Positions 53,295-60,906 of a DNA stretch of 64,000 nt are shown here, in pieces (positions within the stretch are counted from its first letter, which is position 1; every line of letters starts with the position of its first letter). The stretch is from an uncultured Tateyamaria sp. (GTDB lineage Bacteria; Pseudomonadota; Alphaproteobacteria; Rhodobacterales; Rhodobacteraceae): the NCBI RefSeq assembly GCF_947488715.1, contig NZ_CANLAG010000008.1, positions 79,279 through 143,278 on the forward strand, read 5' to 3'. Below the pieces are notes generated by a model. That model was not told where the DNA came from. It did not search any database and saw only the letters and a program-made list of their open reading frames with translations. The position numbers and the translations under genes are program-made.

Positions 53295-54206
53295 ATGAAT
53301 TTGGACGCAAAAAGAGTATTGAGTTTACCGATACACTACCGAAGAACGTTCTTAGCGCTATTAGTCCTCATCGCGATTTTATTGGCCGCAGCCGATCTGT
53401 ATTTTTTGGGCCAAAATGCTACGCCGGGATCACTACAGAGTTCAGCGTCTCAGTACATTCAAAGCATTGTAGCTGCTATTATTGTGGCGCTGTTCACGTT
53501 CGCACTTGTAGCGTTTTTTTTGCCATCAGATAATACAAGTCACGGGCTTGCACACTTATCTCCAACAGAGATCACCCCAGCTTTTGAAAAGCAACTGGAG
53601 CAAGCAAGAGCTTGGCAGTATCGGGGGAACTTCGGCCGATACTTGAGAGGGAAAGTCTTGCCCACACTGTCGAGCAAGACAAACATGAGGATTTCAGCCT
53701 GCATCATTGATCCGCGGGATAAAAAACTCTGTGAGGAACACAGCCGTTATAGGGCACAGATCAATGGTATCGACAAAGGGCGAACATACACATTGCAAGT
53801 CGTTCAATATGAAGTTCTCACAACGATTCTCATTTGTGCGTGGTATGTTTCCGCAAAGGGTGCCTCAATTGATCTGTATCTAACCTCCGTTTTTGACCCG
53901 GTTCGGACGGATGCAAGCGATAAGTCTATGATAGTCACAGTTGAAGATCGGCGAAGGCCAGCTCTGCTCATTGATGTCGAACACTTTATGTATGAGCATT
54001 TCAGCCTCCAAATGTCTTTTGCGCAACGGCAAGGCGAACGAGTGAATTTAGAAATCCTTGCGTATAGGGCGAACATATCTGAGTTAACAGAGCCCGATGT
54101 ATCAGCCTTTTTCTCCACCATCGGCATGGGAGAGATTTGCAGATCGGTTGGTGAAAAAGAGCTGCTTGCGGCAATCAATGATGTGAAGAACCCCTATGAG
54201 AGCTAG
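53295..54206 (+). CDS. Two-helix membrane protein of unknown function (first gene of a three-gene cassette)
   Basis: A 303-residue protein with two hydrophobic helices (about 19-38 and 58-77), then a soluble domain with AWQYRGNFGRYLRGKVLPTL and ACIIDPRDKKLCEEHSRYRA, an alpha/beta pattern I cannot assign. The topology, two helices then a large cytoplasmic domain, is shared by several membrane effectors of bacterial immunity, but no motif proves this. Base composition is lower in GC than its neighbours. Its end overlaps the next gene by 11 bases. Confidence 0.7.
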   Translation: MNLDAKRVLSLPIHYRRTFLALLVLIAILLAAADLYFLGQNATPGSLQSSASQYIQSIVAAIIVALFTFALVAFFLPSDNTSHGLAHLSPTEITPAFEKQLEQARAWQYRGNFGRYLRGKVLPTLSSKTNMRISACIIDPRDKKLCEEHSRYRAQINGIDKGRTYTLQVVQYEVLTTILICAWYVSAKGASIDLYLTSVFDPVRTDASDKSMIVTVEDRRRPALLIDVEHFMYEHFSLQMSFAQRQGERVNLEILAYRANISELTEPDVSAFFSTIGMGEICRSVGEKELLAAINDVKNPYES

Positions 54207-54831
54207 AGCCATATCAGCACTTAACAGAATTCAGGAAGATTTCGCTTCAATATCGGCTGGTGTTGAACCTCTTTGGCATCCGTTGGGGTTTGTTTCGTGT
54301 ATTGTTTTTGACGACGATGGTGTGGTTACAAGGTTACACTACTGGCCAAGTACTGAGCGTCGTCCGAAGGCCCCGAACTGGCCTATCCACACGCATCTTT
54401 TCAAGCTATCAAGTTTGGTCGTCTCAGGGTCGTTACGAGACAAGCAATATCACTGTTTCCCCGGCTCTGACTACACAGGTCTCAGGGTTGTATATTCTGA
54501 CGAAGATTCGGTATTGATTGAGACCGGATCCACATATCGGATTCAAAACGTTAGAGAAACGATCATTCATAAGTATGGGTTTTACTCAATTGAGGAAGGA
54601 TTGTTTCATCAGAGTGAAGTAGATATTGGGCGGGAGACACTCACTTTGGCGCAGTGTTCAAATCATTCAAAAAACACACCTATTGTTCTTGCTCCTCTCG
54701 GAGAATTTCATAAAAATAAGGAGCGGAAGTTTGAGTATATCCGGCGTCCGTTTGGCAAGGAAAGGTTCTGGAAGAGAGTTGGCCAATTAATAGATGAGTT
54801 TCTTGATTTTGAGAGTTCTCAGGCTGTATAG
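54196..54831 (+). CDS. Cupin-like (cysteine dioxygenase-type) protein of unknown function
   Basis: A 211-residue protein whose core looks like a cupin. WPIHTHLFKLSSLVVSGSLR carries H65 and H67 followed by a YxCFPG turn, and GLFHQSEVDIG carries H138 before a TLTL strand; three histidines in this spacing recall cysteine-dioxygenase-type iron sites. The assignment is from pattern only. It starts inside the preceding gene and its TAG abuts the ATG of the sulfotransferase-like gene, so the three are one operon. Confidence 0.6.
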   Translation: MRARAISALNRIQEDFASISAGVEPLWHPLGFVSCIVFDDDGVVTRLHYWPSTERRPKAPNWPIHTHLFKLSSLVVSGSLRDKQYHCFPGSDYTGLRVVYSDEDSVLIETGSTYRIQNVRETIIHKYGFYSIEEGLFHQSEVDIGRETLTLAQCSNHSKNTPIVLAPLGEFHKNKERKFEYIRRPFGKERFWKRVGQLIDEFLDFESSQAV

Positions 54832-55425
54832 ATGGCAGTATACTTCCCAAACACAAATTCTCTTTTGTTACTTCCGCCGAAGGCTGGTTCGGTCTGGCTC
54901 AGGGCAGTTTTGGTAGAGTCTAAGGTGTTTCATGTTATTTTGGGCCCGGAAGAACTAAGAGGCCATGGCAGGCTCGCTCTTTATGGCCGCGAGTTTAGCG
55001 CAATCGGCGCTTTCGTGAGGCATCCGATATCTTGGTATCATTCTTACTGGAGATACCGGAGCAAAAATTCAACCTGGGATGAGAGGTGGATAATAGACGC
55101 AGATTGTGCGAGCTCTAGTTTCGAAGAATTTTTGCAGTTGGTTTGTTCTGAACATCCAGGATATCTCACCAATCTTTTTTCTGAATTCACCGGAGCACCC
55201 GAAAATCCTATCGATTACATTGGAAAAACAGAGTTTCTGGTTGATGGGTTGCTTTCGTATTTAAATCTGATAGGCGAGCGATATCAGAGAGGTGTGATCG
55301 AGGATTTCGCACCTAGGAATGTGTCGGGACCCCGCTTTTCGCCTACTAGAGAGCATTGCGATCTTGTTTATAGGGCCGAGATCGGGTGCTATGAAACATA
55401 CAACTATGACAAGCTCCCGATGTGA
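54832..55425 (+). CDS. Sulfotransferase-like protein
   Basis: A 197-residue protein. The PAPS 5'-phosphosulfate loop is seen as LPPKAGSVWLRAVL (about 14-27), matching PKSGTTWL, and the 3'-phosphate strand as AFVRHPISWYHSYWRYR (about 60-76), matching RDPRDRYVSYY. It is shorter than typical sulfotransferases (250-300), because the N-terminal region is minimal. It could sulfate a small molecule or protein. Third gene of the AT-rich cassette; no other sulfation gene is nearby. Confidence 0.7.
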   Translation: MAVYFPNTNSLLLLPPKAGSVWLRAVLVESKVFHVILGPEELRGHGRLALYGREFSAIGAFVRHPISWYHSYWRYRSKNSTWDERWIIDADCASSSFEEFLQLVCSEHPGYLTNLFSEFTGAPENPIDYIGKTEFLVDGLLSYLNLIGERYQRGVIEDFAPRNVSGPRFSPTREHCDLVYRAEIGCYETYNYDKLPM

Positions 55426-55521
55426 CCGTACTGTGTCTGTGAGAAAACTGCCAAAGCAATCATTGGCGCAGCCGTAGCGAAACGTTGCTTTGTCCCGCAA
55501 ATTTGACTTTACCCACGTCGA

Positions 55522-56466
55522 TCATTCTTTGATCAAGAGAACTGATGACCCCTTGCCATTTAGCCAAATCGGCGCCAATGGCCCGTGCCTCTTCAACTCC
55601 TCGAAGGTGGTGTGCAAAAACACACTGGCGGGAAGCAGATGTTTGGCATTCTTTTGAAAAACGCCGAGCATACTGTGCACCCGATCCCACCCTGCATTGA
55701 CCACTATCGGCACCCGGAAATTCTTAAAACCCAGCCGCTCGGTATGCAGCTGTCGTTGGTACATGTCGGCGTAACGAAGGTATAGCCCAGCAATACTCGA
55801 TTGGTCTGGGTCACTACGGACAAACGGAGTGGTGTCGTTGTCAAACTCCAAAAACTGCAGCATTCGTCTTTCGACACCCCCAGTCCGGCTGTCACCAATG
55901 GCAAATTGAGCATCGGATCGAGTGCCACGCCGCTTCGTTATGCCAGTGCCGGGATGCACAAAACGAGTCGCAAACCACCATGGGTCGGATAGTTGCTTGG
56001 CAGCAACCGATGCTCGGTCAAGCAACTCGTCTCTCGTAATTTGCCGAAGGCCAGCACCGCTCAGCACGTCACGAAAAATCAGATAGCTTTCGACTGTACC
56101 CCATTGATGAGTCATCCAAGTTTTGCTGCTAATCTCTCTATTTGCAAAACCCCACCCCTTCTTTTCGGGAAAACTGACGCCCTCAGCCACCAACTCAGCC
56201 GCACCTCGCTGGCCCAAGGCATTGAACACCGGGCGTTCGGCGTCACGCTCAAAAAGTCGATTTCCTTGATCTGGACGATCCAGATAGTCGGCTTGGTTGA
56301 GCAATAGAATTCGTTTATTCAGGGTGGTTTTTTGAGTACCCGTGATCCGGGCTAGCTGGTCGTTTGTTACCAGCCGAAACTCCATTACGGCCCGCAGCAT
56401 TACCCTGTCTCGTTCCGTCAATTTGACAGTCAGCTTTGGGTCTTTGAGAGTTTTGGTGCGCCGCAT
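55522..56466 (-). CDS. Replication-relaxation family protein
   Basis: A 314-residue protein with the N-terminal winged-helix pattern of the replication-relaxation family: LTERDRVMLRAVMEFRLVTN, DQLARITGTQKTTLNKRILL, LLNQADYLDRP and FNALGQRGAAELVAEG. A C-terminal alpha/beta part (IVVNAGWDRVHSMLGVFQKN) follows. Family members assist plasmid replication or relaxation at an origin and often sit beside TraG-like ATPases, as here (51306 and 56852). It probably recognises element DNA. Confidence 0.75.
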   Translation of the reverse strand: MRRTKTLKDPKLTVKLTERDRVMLRAVMEFRLVTNDQLARITGTQKTTLNKRILLLNQADYLDRPDQGNRLFERDAERPVFNALGQRGAAELVAEGVSFPEKKGWGFANREISSKTWMTHQWGTVESYLIFRDVLSGAGLRQITRDELLDRASVAAKQLSDPWWFATRFVHPGTGITKRRGTRSDAQFAIGDSRTGGVERRMLQFLEFDNDTTPFVRSDPDQSSIAGLYLRYADMYQRQLHTERLGFKNFRVPIVVNAGWDRVHSMLGVFQKNAKHLLPASVFLHTTFEELKRHGPLAPIWLNGKGSSVLLIKE

Positions 56467-56550
56467 GCTGCAATCATAACACCATCCTTAGCCAAAGAGA
56501 CTACCCAATGTATGGTGTTGAGGACGGCAAACCGTTTGCGTTGGCAGTCG

Positions 56551-56805
56551 CTAAGAATAGATGCTGAACATAACGGCCATAATTGCTGTCATGATTGCGA
56601 TTTGCCCGACAAGTAATCCAGCGACCCACATGATAACCGACCGAAGCTGATCTTTGAGCGCAGACATGTCGTCCTTAGTTGCCAGCGTGTGTCGGGCTTC
56701 TTCTCGAGTGACGAACTCATTGACGGCGGCTTCGGCTCGACGCTTTTCAATCCCCTGCTCAAGCAGGATATTATAGAGTTCGAACTTTGCCGTTGAGGAT
56801 GACAT
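56551..56805 (-). CDS. Small coiled-coil protein with C-terminal membrane helix
   Basis: An 84-residue protein: an N-terminal amphipathic part (FELYNILLEQGIEKRRAEAA), VTREEARHTLATKDDMSALK, then a C-terminal transmembrane helix (VIMWVAGLLVGQIAIMTAIM). The pattern resembles short CCDC90/DUF1640-like proteins, whose function is unknown. It lies between the two transfer-type genes on the same strand, so it may anchor the ATPase complex to the membrane. Confidence 0.65.
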   Translation of the reverse strand: MSSSTAKFELYNILLEQGIEKRRAEAAVNEFVTREEARHTLATKDDMSALKDQLRSVIMWVAGLLVGQIAIMTAIMAVMFSIYS

Positions 56806-56851
56806 AAATATGTGAATTGTATTGCTAATATACTACGCAAATGGCTTTTTG

Positions 56852-58327
56852 TTAAGCCTCTCGGCCTCGGGGATGCTCCACAAGCTGACCATCCATCAAT
56901 CGAACGGAAACCGTTGTTTCTGTGACCGTATCAATCCGAACAGGCGCATCGTGAAATGTTGAGAAGACCGTCCTCCCCACGTCCCGTTGGGACGCTATTA
57001 GTTCGGTGGGTCGAACCGTCTTCCTGGCAGTGCGCCGGTTTGGTTTCTTCGCCAGTTTGCTTTGAGGCTGTTGCGATGACAGCGCACGTCTGAGCTTCGC
57101 CGCGACTAGGCCCCTCCTCGAACAGAATGCCTTGCGACTTCTCTGCAGGATCGCTTTGCGCTGCCTGAAGCGCGGCATGATGTAATCAATCGACCGCAGC
57201 TCATGGGGCATATGTGAGGCCGCTAAACTGTCTGGTGCCAATGTCTGCAACGCCTCCTCGGTTTGTGCCAAGTCAAACCGATTGGCCAACAAGCGGGCGT
57301 CATCGCTGCCCAGTCGGAAGGCCAGCAAGGTGTCCGCCTCCAGAAAACTGGAGCGGATGGCGGGGCCGTAATCGAACAATCCCCCCAGCGACAATGTGGC
57401 ATAGCTGCGCCCGGCTGGTGTCTGAAACAGCTGGCTGGTGATCGACGGCGGCAAGTGGTGGCAGTCAGGCACATAGATCGCAACGGCTGCTGCTGGTGAT
57501 ACGGTTTCCACCGCCAAACGCAGACGCGTTGCAAACAGGCTGCCCAAGAGCAAGGCGCTCTCTGCCCCCATGTCCCGGCGTGGCACATCGAGCAACAACA
57601 CCTGCTGTTGTTGTAGCACATCTGCAAAATCCAGCGCCGCTTTTGGTTGCCCCAACACACCACACAGGAGTGGGTCAGCCACAAACGCCTGCAAGCGTGT
57701 CAGCACTGACTGTGGCTTATCCCGGCGATCTTGTTTTGGCCAGGTCGCGAAGTCTTCCCAGTACGTCTTGGCTACGCCCGGTCGCGCCCCGGCCACGATC
57801 CGTTCGCGAAACGCTTCATCCTGAAAAAATCGGTACAACGCCACCATCGTAGCGTTCGGTGCGTCCATCAGCACCAACAAGGCCATATGCAAGAATGTCA
57901 GCAACAGCGGGTGGTGATCCAAGCTCAACCCCCAAATCTGACGGAACAGTTCCAACATCTCCTGTGCGGCCCTTGGGCGTTGTACGACCGGCACCGCCCT
58001 AAGCGGATTAAATCCCATCGCTTGTGTAGGATGGGTCGGATTGAGGTAGATCGTGTCGTGCGCCCGGCTGGGCGGCACCGTGTGCAAAAGATCAGCCGCA
58101 AAACGCCCTGTACCGTCAAGCACCACCACCCCACGCCCATGGAAAATATCCTGCGCTATCAAACCGCGCAGCACCTGATCTTTGGCGTGTCCTCCGGCAC
58201 CGCACATGAGCACGTGTCGTGCTCGCCGCTGCCCCGTTAGATACAGGGGCTTAGGGTTGTGATCGGTGTCCTCGGACGCAAAAATAACTGGTCGTGAATC
58301 CATAGCTTGAAACTGATTTTCGCCCAA
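56852..58327 (-). CDS. Coupling-protein-like ATPase homologue with degraded nucleotide-binding motifs
   Basis: A 491-residue homologue of the ATPase at 51306 (shared LDGTGRFAADLL versus LIDPHGEVYDNL, and GFNPLRA versus GFNPLAL). The Walker A region reads CGAGGHAKDQ (42-51), where Ala replaces Gly before the Lys and Asp replaces Ser/Thr. The Walker B position reads AIYVPDCHHL instead of a D-E pair. It is probably inactive alone and may form a mixed complex with 51306. The C-terminus is basic (KLAKKPNRRTARKTVRP), suited to DNA contact. The first codon is TTG at 58327 with gaggg upstream; ATG at 58303 is the alternative. Confidence 0.75.
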   Translation of the reverse strand: MGENQFQAMDSRPVIFASEDTDHNPKPLYLTGQRRARHVLMCGAGGHAKDQVLRGLIAQDIFHGRGVVVLDGTGRFAADLLHTVPPSRAHDTIYLNPTHPTQAMGFNPLRAVPVVQRPRAAQEMLELFRQIWGLSLDHHPLLLTFLHMALLVLMDAPNATMVALYRFFQDEAFRERIVAGARPGVAKTYWEDFATWPKQDRRDKPQSVLTRLQAFVADPLLCGVLGQPKAALDFADVLQQQQVLLLDVPRRDMGAESALLLGSLFATRLRLAVETVSPAAAVAIYVPDCHHLPPSITSQLFQTPAGRSYATLSLGGLFDYGPAIRSSFLEADTLLAFRLGSDDARLLANRFDLAQTEEALQTLAPDSLAASHMPHELRSIDYIMPRFRQRKAILQRSRKAFCSRRGLVAAKLRRALSSQQPQSKLAKKPNRRTARKTVRPTELIASQRDVGRTVFSTFHDAPVRIDTVTETTVSVRLMDGQLVEHPRGREA

Positions 58328-58660
58328 ATACGAGCCCTCGTGCGAAGGAAGTCAGGTATCCACGCGGTATGCGTGCGGGAGCGGTACCAGTCCCAAATGG
58401 GTGTCAGACCGCTTAAAACCTTTCTGGTCGGGTACGAAAATCAGTCGCAAATGATCGAATCGGAAGTACGTCTGGGTCATCGTGTGCCAGTCCCAAAGCC
58501 GTCGCACCCTCGCTGTCGCTCGGCGGCTTTTCCATCCGTGGTCACGCGCACCCGACCTCCCCGCCATGCCATTACTTGCAAGCATGTCAATCGGTTAGAT
58601 CAATCTCAGCAATTATAATGAATCGCGGATAAAATCGACATGACGAAGGAGGGATAACCC
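58328..58660. other. Intergenic region with repeated CCAGTCCCAAA words
   Basis: A 333-bp gap between the divergent ATPase and primase genes. The word CCAGTCCCAAA occurs twice, at about 58387 and 58488, each within GC-rich surroundings. A 77-codon minus-strand frame here lacks a ribosome site and is not called. A divergent promoter region and perhaps a transfer or replication site are likely. Confidence 0.4.
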
Positions 58661-59659
58661 GTGGCCCGCAAAACATGGATAGATTTCGCAGCGGTGCGGG
58701 ATGCACTGTCATTTCATGACGTGCTCACGCACTATGAGATCGATCACCCCACTGGCACAGCTCAGGTGAAAATCCACTGCCCCTTTCACGATGACCGTAC
58801 ACCGTCCTGCTCCATCAACCTGACCGGCAAGAAGTTCAATTGCTTCGGTTGTGACGCCCAGGGCAACTTGCTGGATTTCATCATTCTGATGGAAGGCGGT
58901 GATACGGACGATCATACAGCCCGGTATGCGGCGGCAGAAACTGCCGTCGGCATCATGGGCCGTGATCTGAAAGAGTTTGGCCGCGCCAGCGCGCCTAAGA
59001 GCAAAACCAAGGCAAAGGTGAAAGCCGCCCCGAAATCTGCTCCACCGGCAGACGACACTCCTGCTCCACCAATCGCCAATCCGCTGTTTGAAAAGGAACT
59101 CAAACTTCAATTTGATCATCCGTTTCTGGCCGCGCGGGATGTCACGCCCGAACAGGCAGAACGGTTCGAGCTAGGTTACTGCAAGGCAGGGCTGATGCGG
59201 GGACGTATCGCCATCCGGCTGCACAATCGGGACGGTGAAGCACTCGGCTACGTCGGACGCTATGCGTCTGAAGACATCCCGGACGGCACCGAGCGCTATC
59301 TCTTTCCCAAGGACTTCCACAAGTCCTTGGAACTGTGGAACCTGCACCGTGCGCTCACGCTGGAGAAACGCTTCCTTGTCGTCGTCGAGGGCTACTGGTC
59401 CACCATCCGCCTGCATGATCTGGGCATTCCCACTGCAGCATTGATGGGGTCGTCAGTGTCGCCGGAGCAGGCCGAACTCATCCGCACGGTTGGCATCCGT
59501 CATGCCCTCCTGTTGCTCGACGGTGACGACCCTGGTCGCAAGGCCGCTCCAGCGGCAGCGCATGTTCTTTCGCAACACGTCTACGTTCGTACCCTCGTCC
59601 TCCCGGAGGGAGAAAAGCCGGACTCCGTTCCGGCGAAATTTCTGGAGCCATTCTTATGA
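58661..59659 (+). CDS. DnaG-type primase (CHC2 zinc finger plus Toprim), short form
   Basis: A 332-residue primase starting at GTG with a gaaggaggg site. The CHC2 zinc finger has C40, H43, C61 and C64 (HCPFHDD, NCFGCDAQG). A linker rich in Lys, Ala and Pro (about 110-145) precedes the Toprim domain (VVVEGYWSTIRLHDLG with catalytic Glu; LLLLDGDDPGRKAAP with the DxD pair). It lacks the C-terminal helicase-interaction domain of chromosomal DnaG. It supplies primers for replication or second-strand synthesis of the element, and lies next to a hairpin array. Confidence 0.9.
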   Translation: MARKTWIDFAAVRDALSFHDVLTHYEIDHPTGTAQVKIHCPFHDDRTPSCSINLTGKKFNCFGCDAQGNLLDFIILMEGGDTDDHTARYAAAETAVGIMGRDLKEFGRASAPKSKTKAKVKAAPKSAPPADDTPAPPIANPLFEKELKLQFDHPFLAARDVTPEQAERFELGYCKAGLMRGRIAIRLHNRDGEALGYVGRYASEDIPDGTERYLFPKDFHKSLELWNLHRALTLEKRFLVVVEGYWSTIRLHDLGIPTAALMGSSVSPEQAELIRTVGIRHALLLLDGDDPGRKAAPAAAHVLSQHVYVRTLVLPEGEKPDSVPAKFLEPFL

Positions 59660-59705
59660 CGGCTCCAGCACCACTTTTGAACCCTGTGCCGTTAGGCGCA
59701 GGGTT
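59642..59705 (+). terminator. Double hairpin at the end of the primase gene
   Basis: CTGGAGCC (59642-59649) pairs with GGCTCCAG (59661-59668) across the stop codon. AACCCTGTGCC (59680-59690) pairs with GGCGCAGGGTT (59695-59705) over a GTTA loop with one mismatch-type pair, followed by TCTTC. The second is a plausible terminator. Confidence 0.65.
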
Positions 59706-59710
59706 TCTTC

Positions 59711-59999
59711 GTGGCAACGCCACGCACTCATTCCCCCCGAATTGTTGCCCGCCGATCTGGCTCAAAAAATTCGAGGAGGTACGACGAGAAATTTTTTGAA
59801 TGCCAGAACGAGCGAGGCGACGAACCACCACCGGGCGGTGCGCGTCATTGCGCAAGCTGATTTCGATCTCTGCGAGTCGAAAGTTCAGCTAGTCAGGTGG
59901 TGGTTCGTCGCCTCGCAAGAGGCGGCAACAATTCGGGGGAAATCGTTTGTTTGCAACATGTTTTGCAAACAACTAGGTGCCGTTATTAGTAACGGTACC
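59711..59999. other. Nested hairpin array downstream of the primase (possible origin or structured RNA)
   Basis: A dense set of inverted repeats. GTGGC/GCCAC (59711-59723) comes first. CCCCCGAATTGTTGCC (59734-59749) pairs with 59924-59939. Inside it a perfect 21-bp pair joins 59812-59832 to 59896-59916. Within that loop are TGCGC/GCGCA (59839-59854) and AGCTGA-TTTCGA pairing with TCGAAA-gt-TCAGCT (59855-59890). To the right are TTGTTTGCAA/TTGCAAACAA (59947-59972) and GGTGCCGTTA/TAACGGTACC (59976-59999). No protein gene fits. A single-strand replication origin, transfer site or folded RNA would explain it. Confidence 0.7.
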
Positions 60000-60069
60000 T
60001 TGAGGGGAGGCATTTTTGACCTTCAACTCGTCCAATCCACGCTTGTTTTTGGTACGTGAATAGCCGCAG

Positions 60070-60204
60070 TCATTGGATGTCGATTACGGGCAATGCTGGT
60101 GTTTGTCTCTCGACCACGCCATTGGGTGTGATCTCCAGAAACCAACCGGTTTCTGCGTCTTCTTGCAAGAGGCTCTTTTCCATTTGCACAATGCTATCAT
60201 GCAA
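60070..60204 (-). CDS. Possible small protein
   Basis: Forty-four codons from a TTG at 60204 that has ggagg six bases upstream. The product, MHDSIVQMEKSLLQEDAETG followed by a hydrophobic-polar beta-like tail ending ALPVIDIQ, looks protein-like but has no known family. Low confidence. Confidence 0.3.
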   Translation of the reverse strand: MHDSIVQMEKSLLQEDAETGWFLEITPNGVVERQTPALPVIDIQ

Positions 60205-60548
60205 GTGGAAACCTCCCAAGTGAGCCGAAGATCGAGCTGGTTTCGGTACTGAGGTTGTAGGCAATGGCCGAATGCTGAGGTCTCATGCGTCCAAGAGGCA
60301 GGGTAGGAGCAGTTATTTGGTTATAGGTGCGGAAGATGGTGCTTCGGGCCGCTAAAGTTCCTCAGAGGTCGTATTTGAGCCTCTGAGGGGTGCATCTTAG
60401 CCCATGCTGTTTCGAGTTTTGTGCGGTTCAGCGACTGTTTTACCGCTCACTTGCTTCGAAACCTCGATTTACTTACACATTTGCTTACACAAAAAGCGAA
60501 AAATCGAATTTTTAATGTTTAACTACAGAATGTTGTTCTCATACGGTT
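60205..60548. other. Right end of the island: intergenic, with a hairpin and integrase-type repeats
   Basis: No gene is seen. CCTCAGAGG (60360-60368) and CCTCTGAGG (60380-60388) form a perfect 9-bp inverted repeat that could be a terminator. ACTTACACA (60471-60479) and GCTTACACA (60483-60491) repeat the word found near attL at 36336 and suit integrase arm sites. Confidence 0.5.
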
Positions 60549-60602
60549 CCCCCTCCTAAGGGGCAGGTTGCAGGTTCGAATCCTGCCGGGGTCGCCAAAA
60601 AC
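60549..60602 (+). repeat. attR: 54-bp direct repeat of the tRNA-Arg(CCT) 3' half
   Basis: Identical to 36216-36269, at a distance of 24,333 bp. The 5' half of the tRNA is absent here, so this copy is only an attachment-site duplicate and not a tRNA gene. More foreign-looking genes lie beyond it, so it may also be the left end of a second element. Confidence 0.95.
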
Positions 60603-60751
60603 AACTGAAAAATATGGCTTATTTGCAAAGGGTTCTGCAGAAGCGTGGAGAAACGCCCGTTTCGTTTTCCGCCGAATTCTCCGAAAACGACCGAATTCTC
60701 GTACAAACCTGTACAAAATTCGCACGTCCGTGCGGCTTTTGGGGCAATCCG

Positions 60752-60847
60752 ATGAGCTGGCGGGTGGCGAATGCTTGTGCAGAACGGAAGTTCGGGAGTG
60801 CTACGCGCAAGCAGATCATCATGTTTCTGGTGGATAAGTTACCTTGA
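60752..60847 (+). pseudogene. N-terminal fragment of a helix-turn-helix (HTH_36-type) protein
   Basis: ATG at 60752 gives 31 residues, MSWRVANACAERKFGSATRK followed by QIIMFLVDKLP, which resembles the first helices of plasmid HTH_36 proteins before the winged helix. The frame then stops. It could be a truncated regulator left at a junction between elements. Weak. Confidence 0.35.
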
Positions 60848-60906
60848 GCATTGCTACCACTAACGCGTTGTTTGATACTGGCAGCCGAAGCAATTTGGAG
60901 TTCACT

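Noticed and set aside
58352..58585. A 77-codon minus-strand frame between the ATPase and primase genes
   Set aside because: No ribosome site, no motif, and it covers repeated CCAGTCCCAAA words better seen as a regulatory region.
59490..60059. A 189-codon plus-strand frame over the primase end and the hairpin array
   Set aside because: It overlaps the Toprim domain in another frame and then reads through perfect inverted repeats; no ribosome site and no motif.
60549..60602. A second tRNA-Arg gene
   Set aside because: Only the 3' half (anticodon stem to CCA) is present; the D arm and 5' acceptor strand are missing, so it is the att duplicate.
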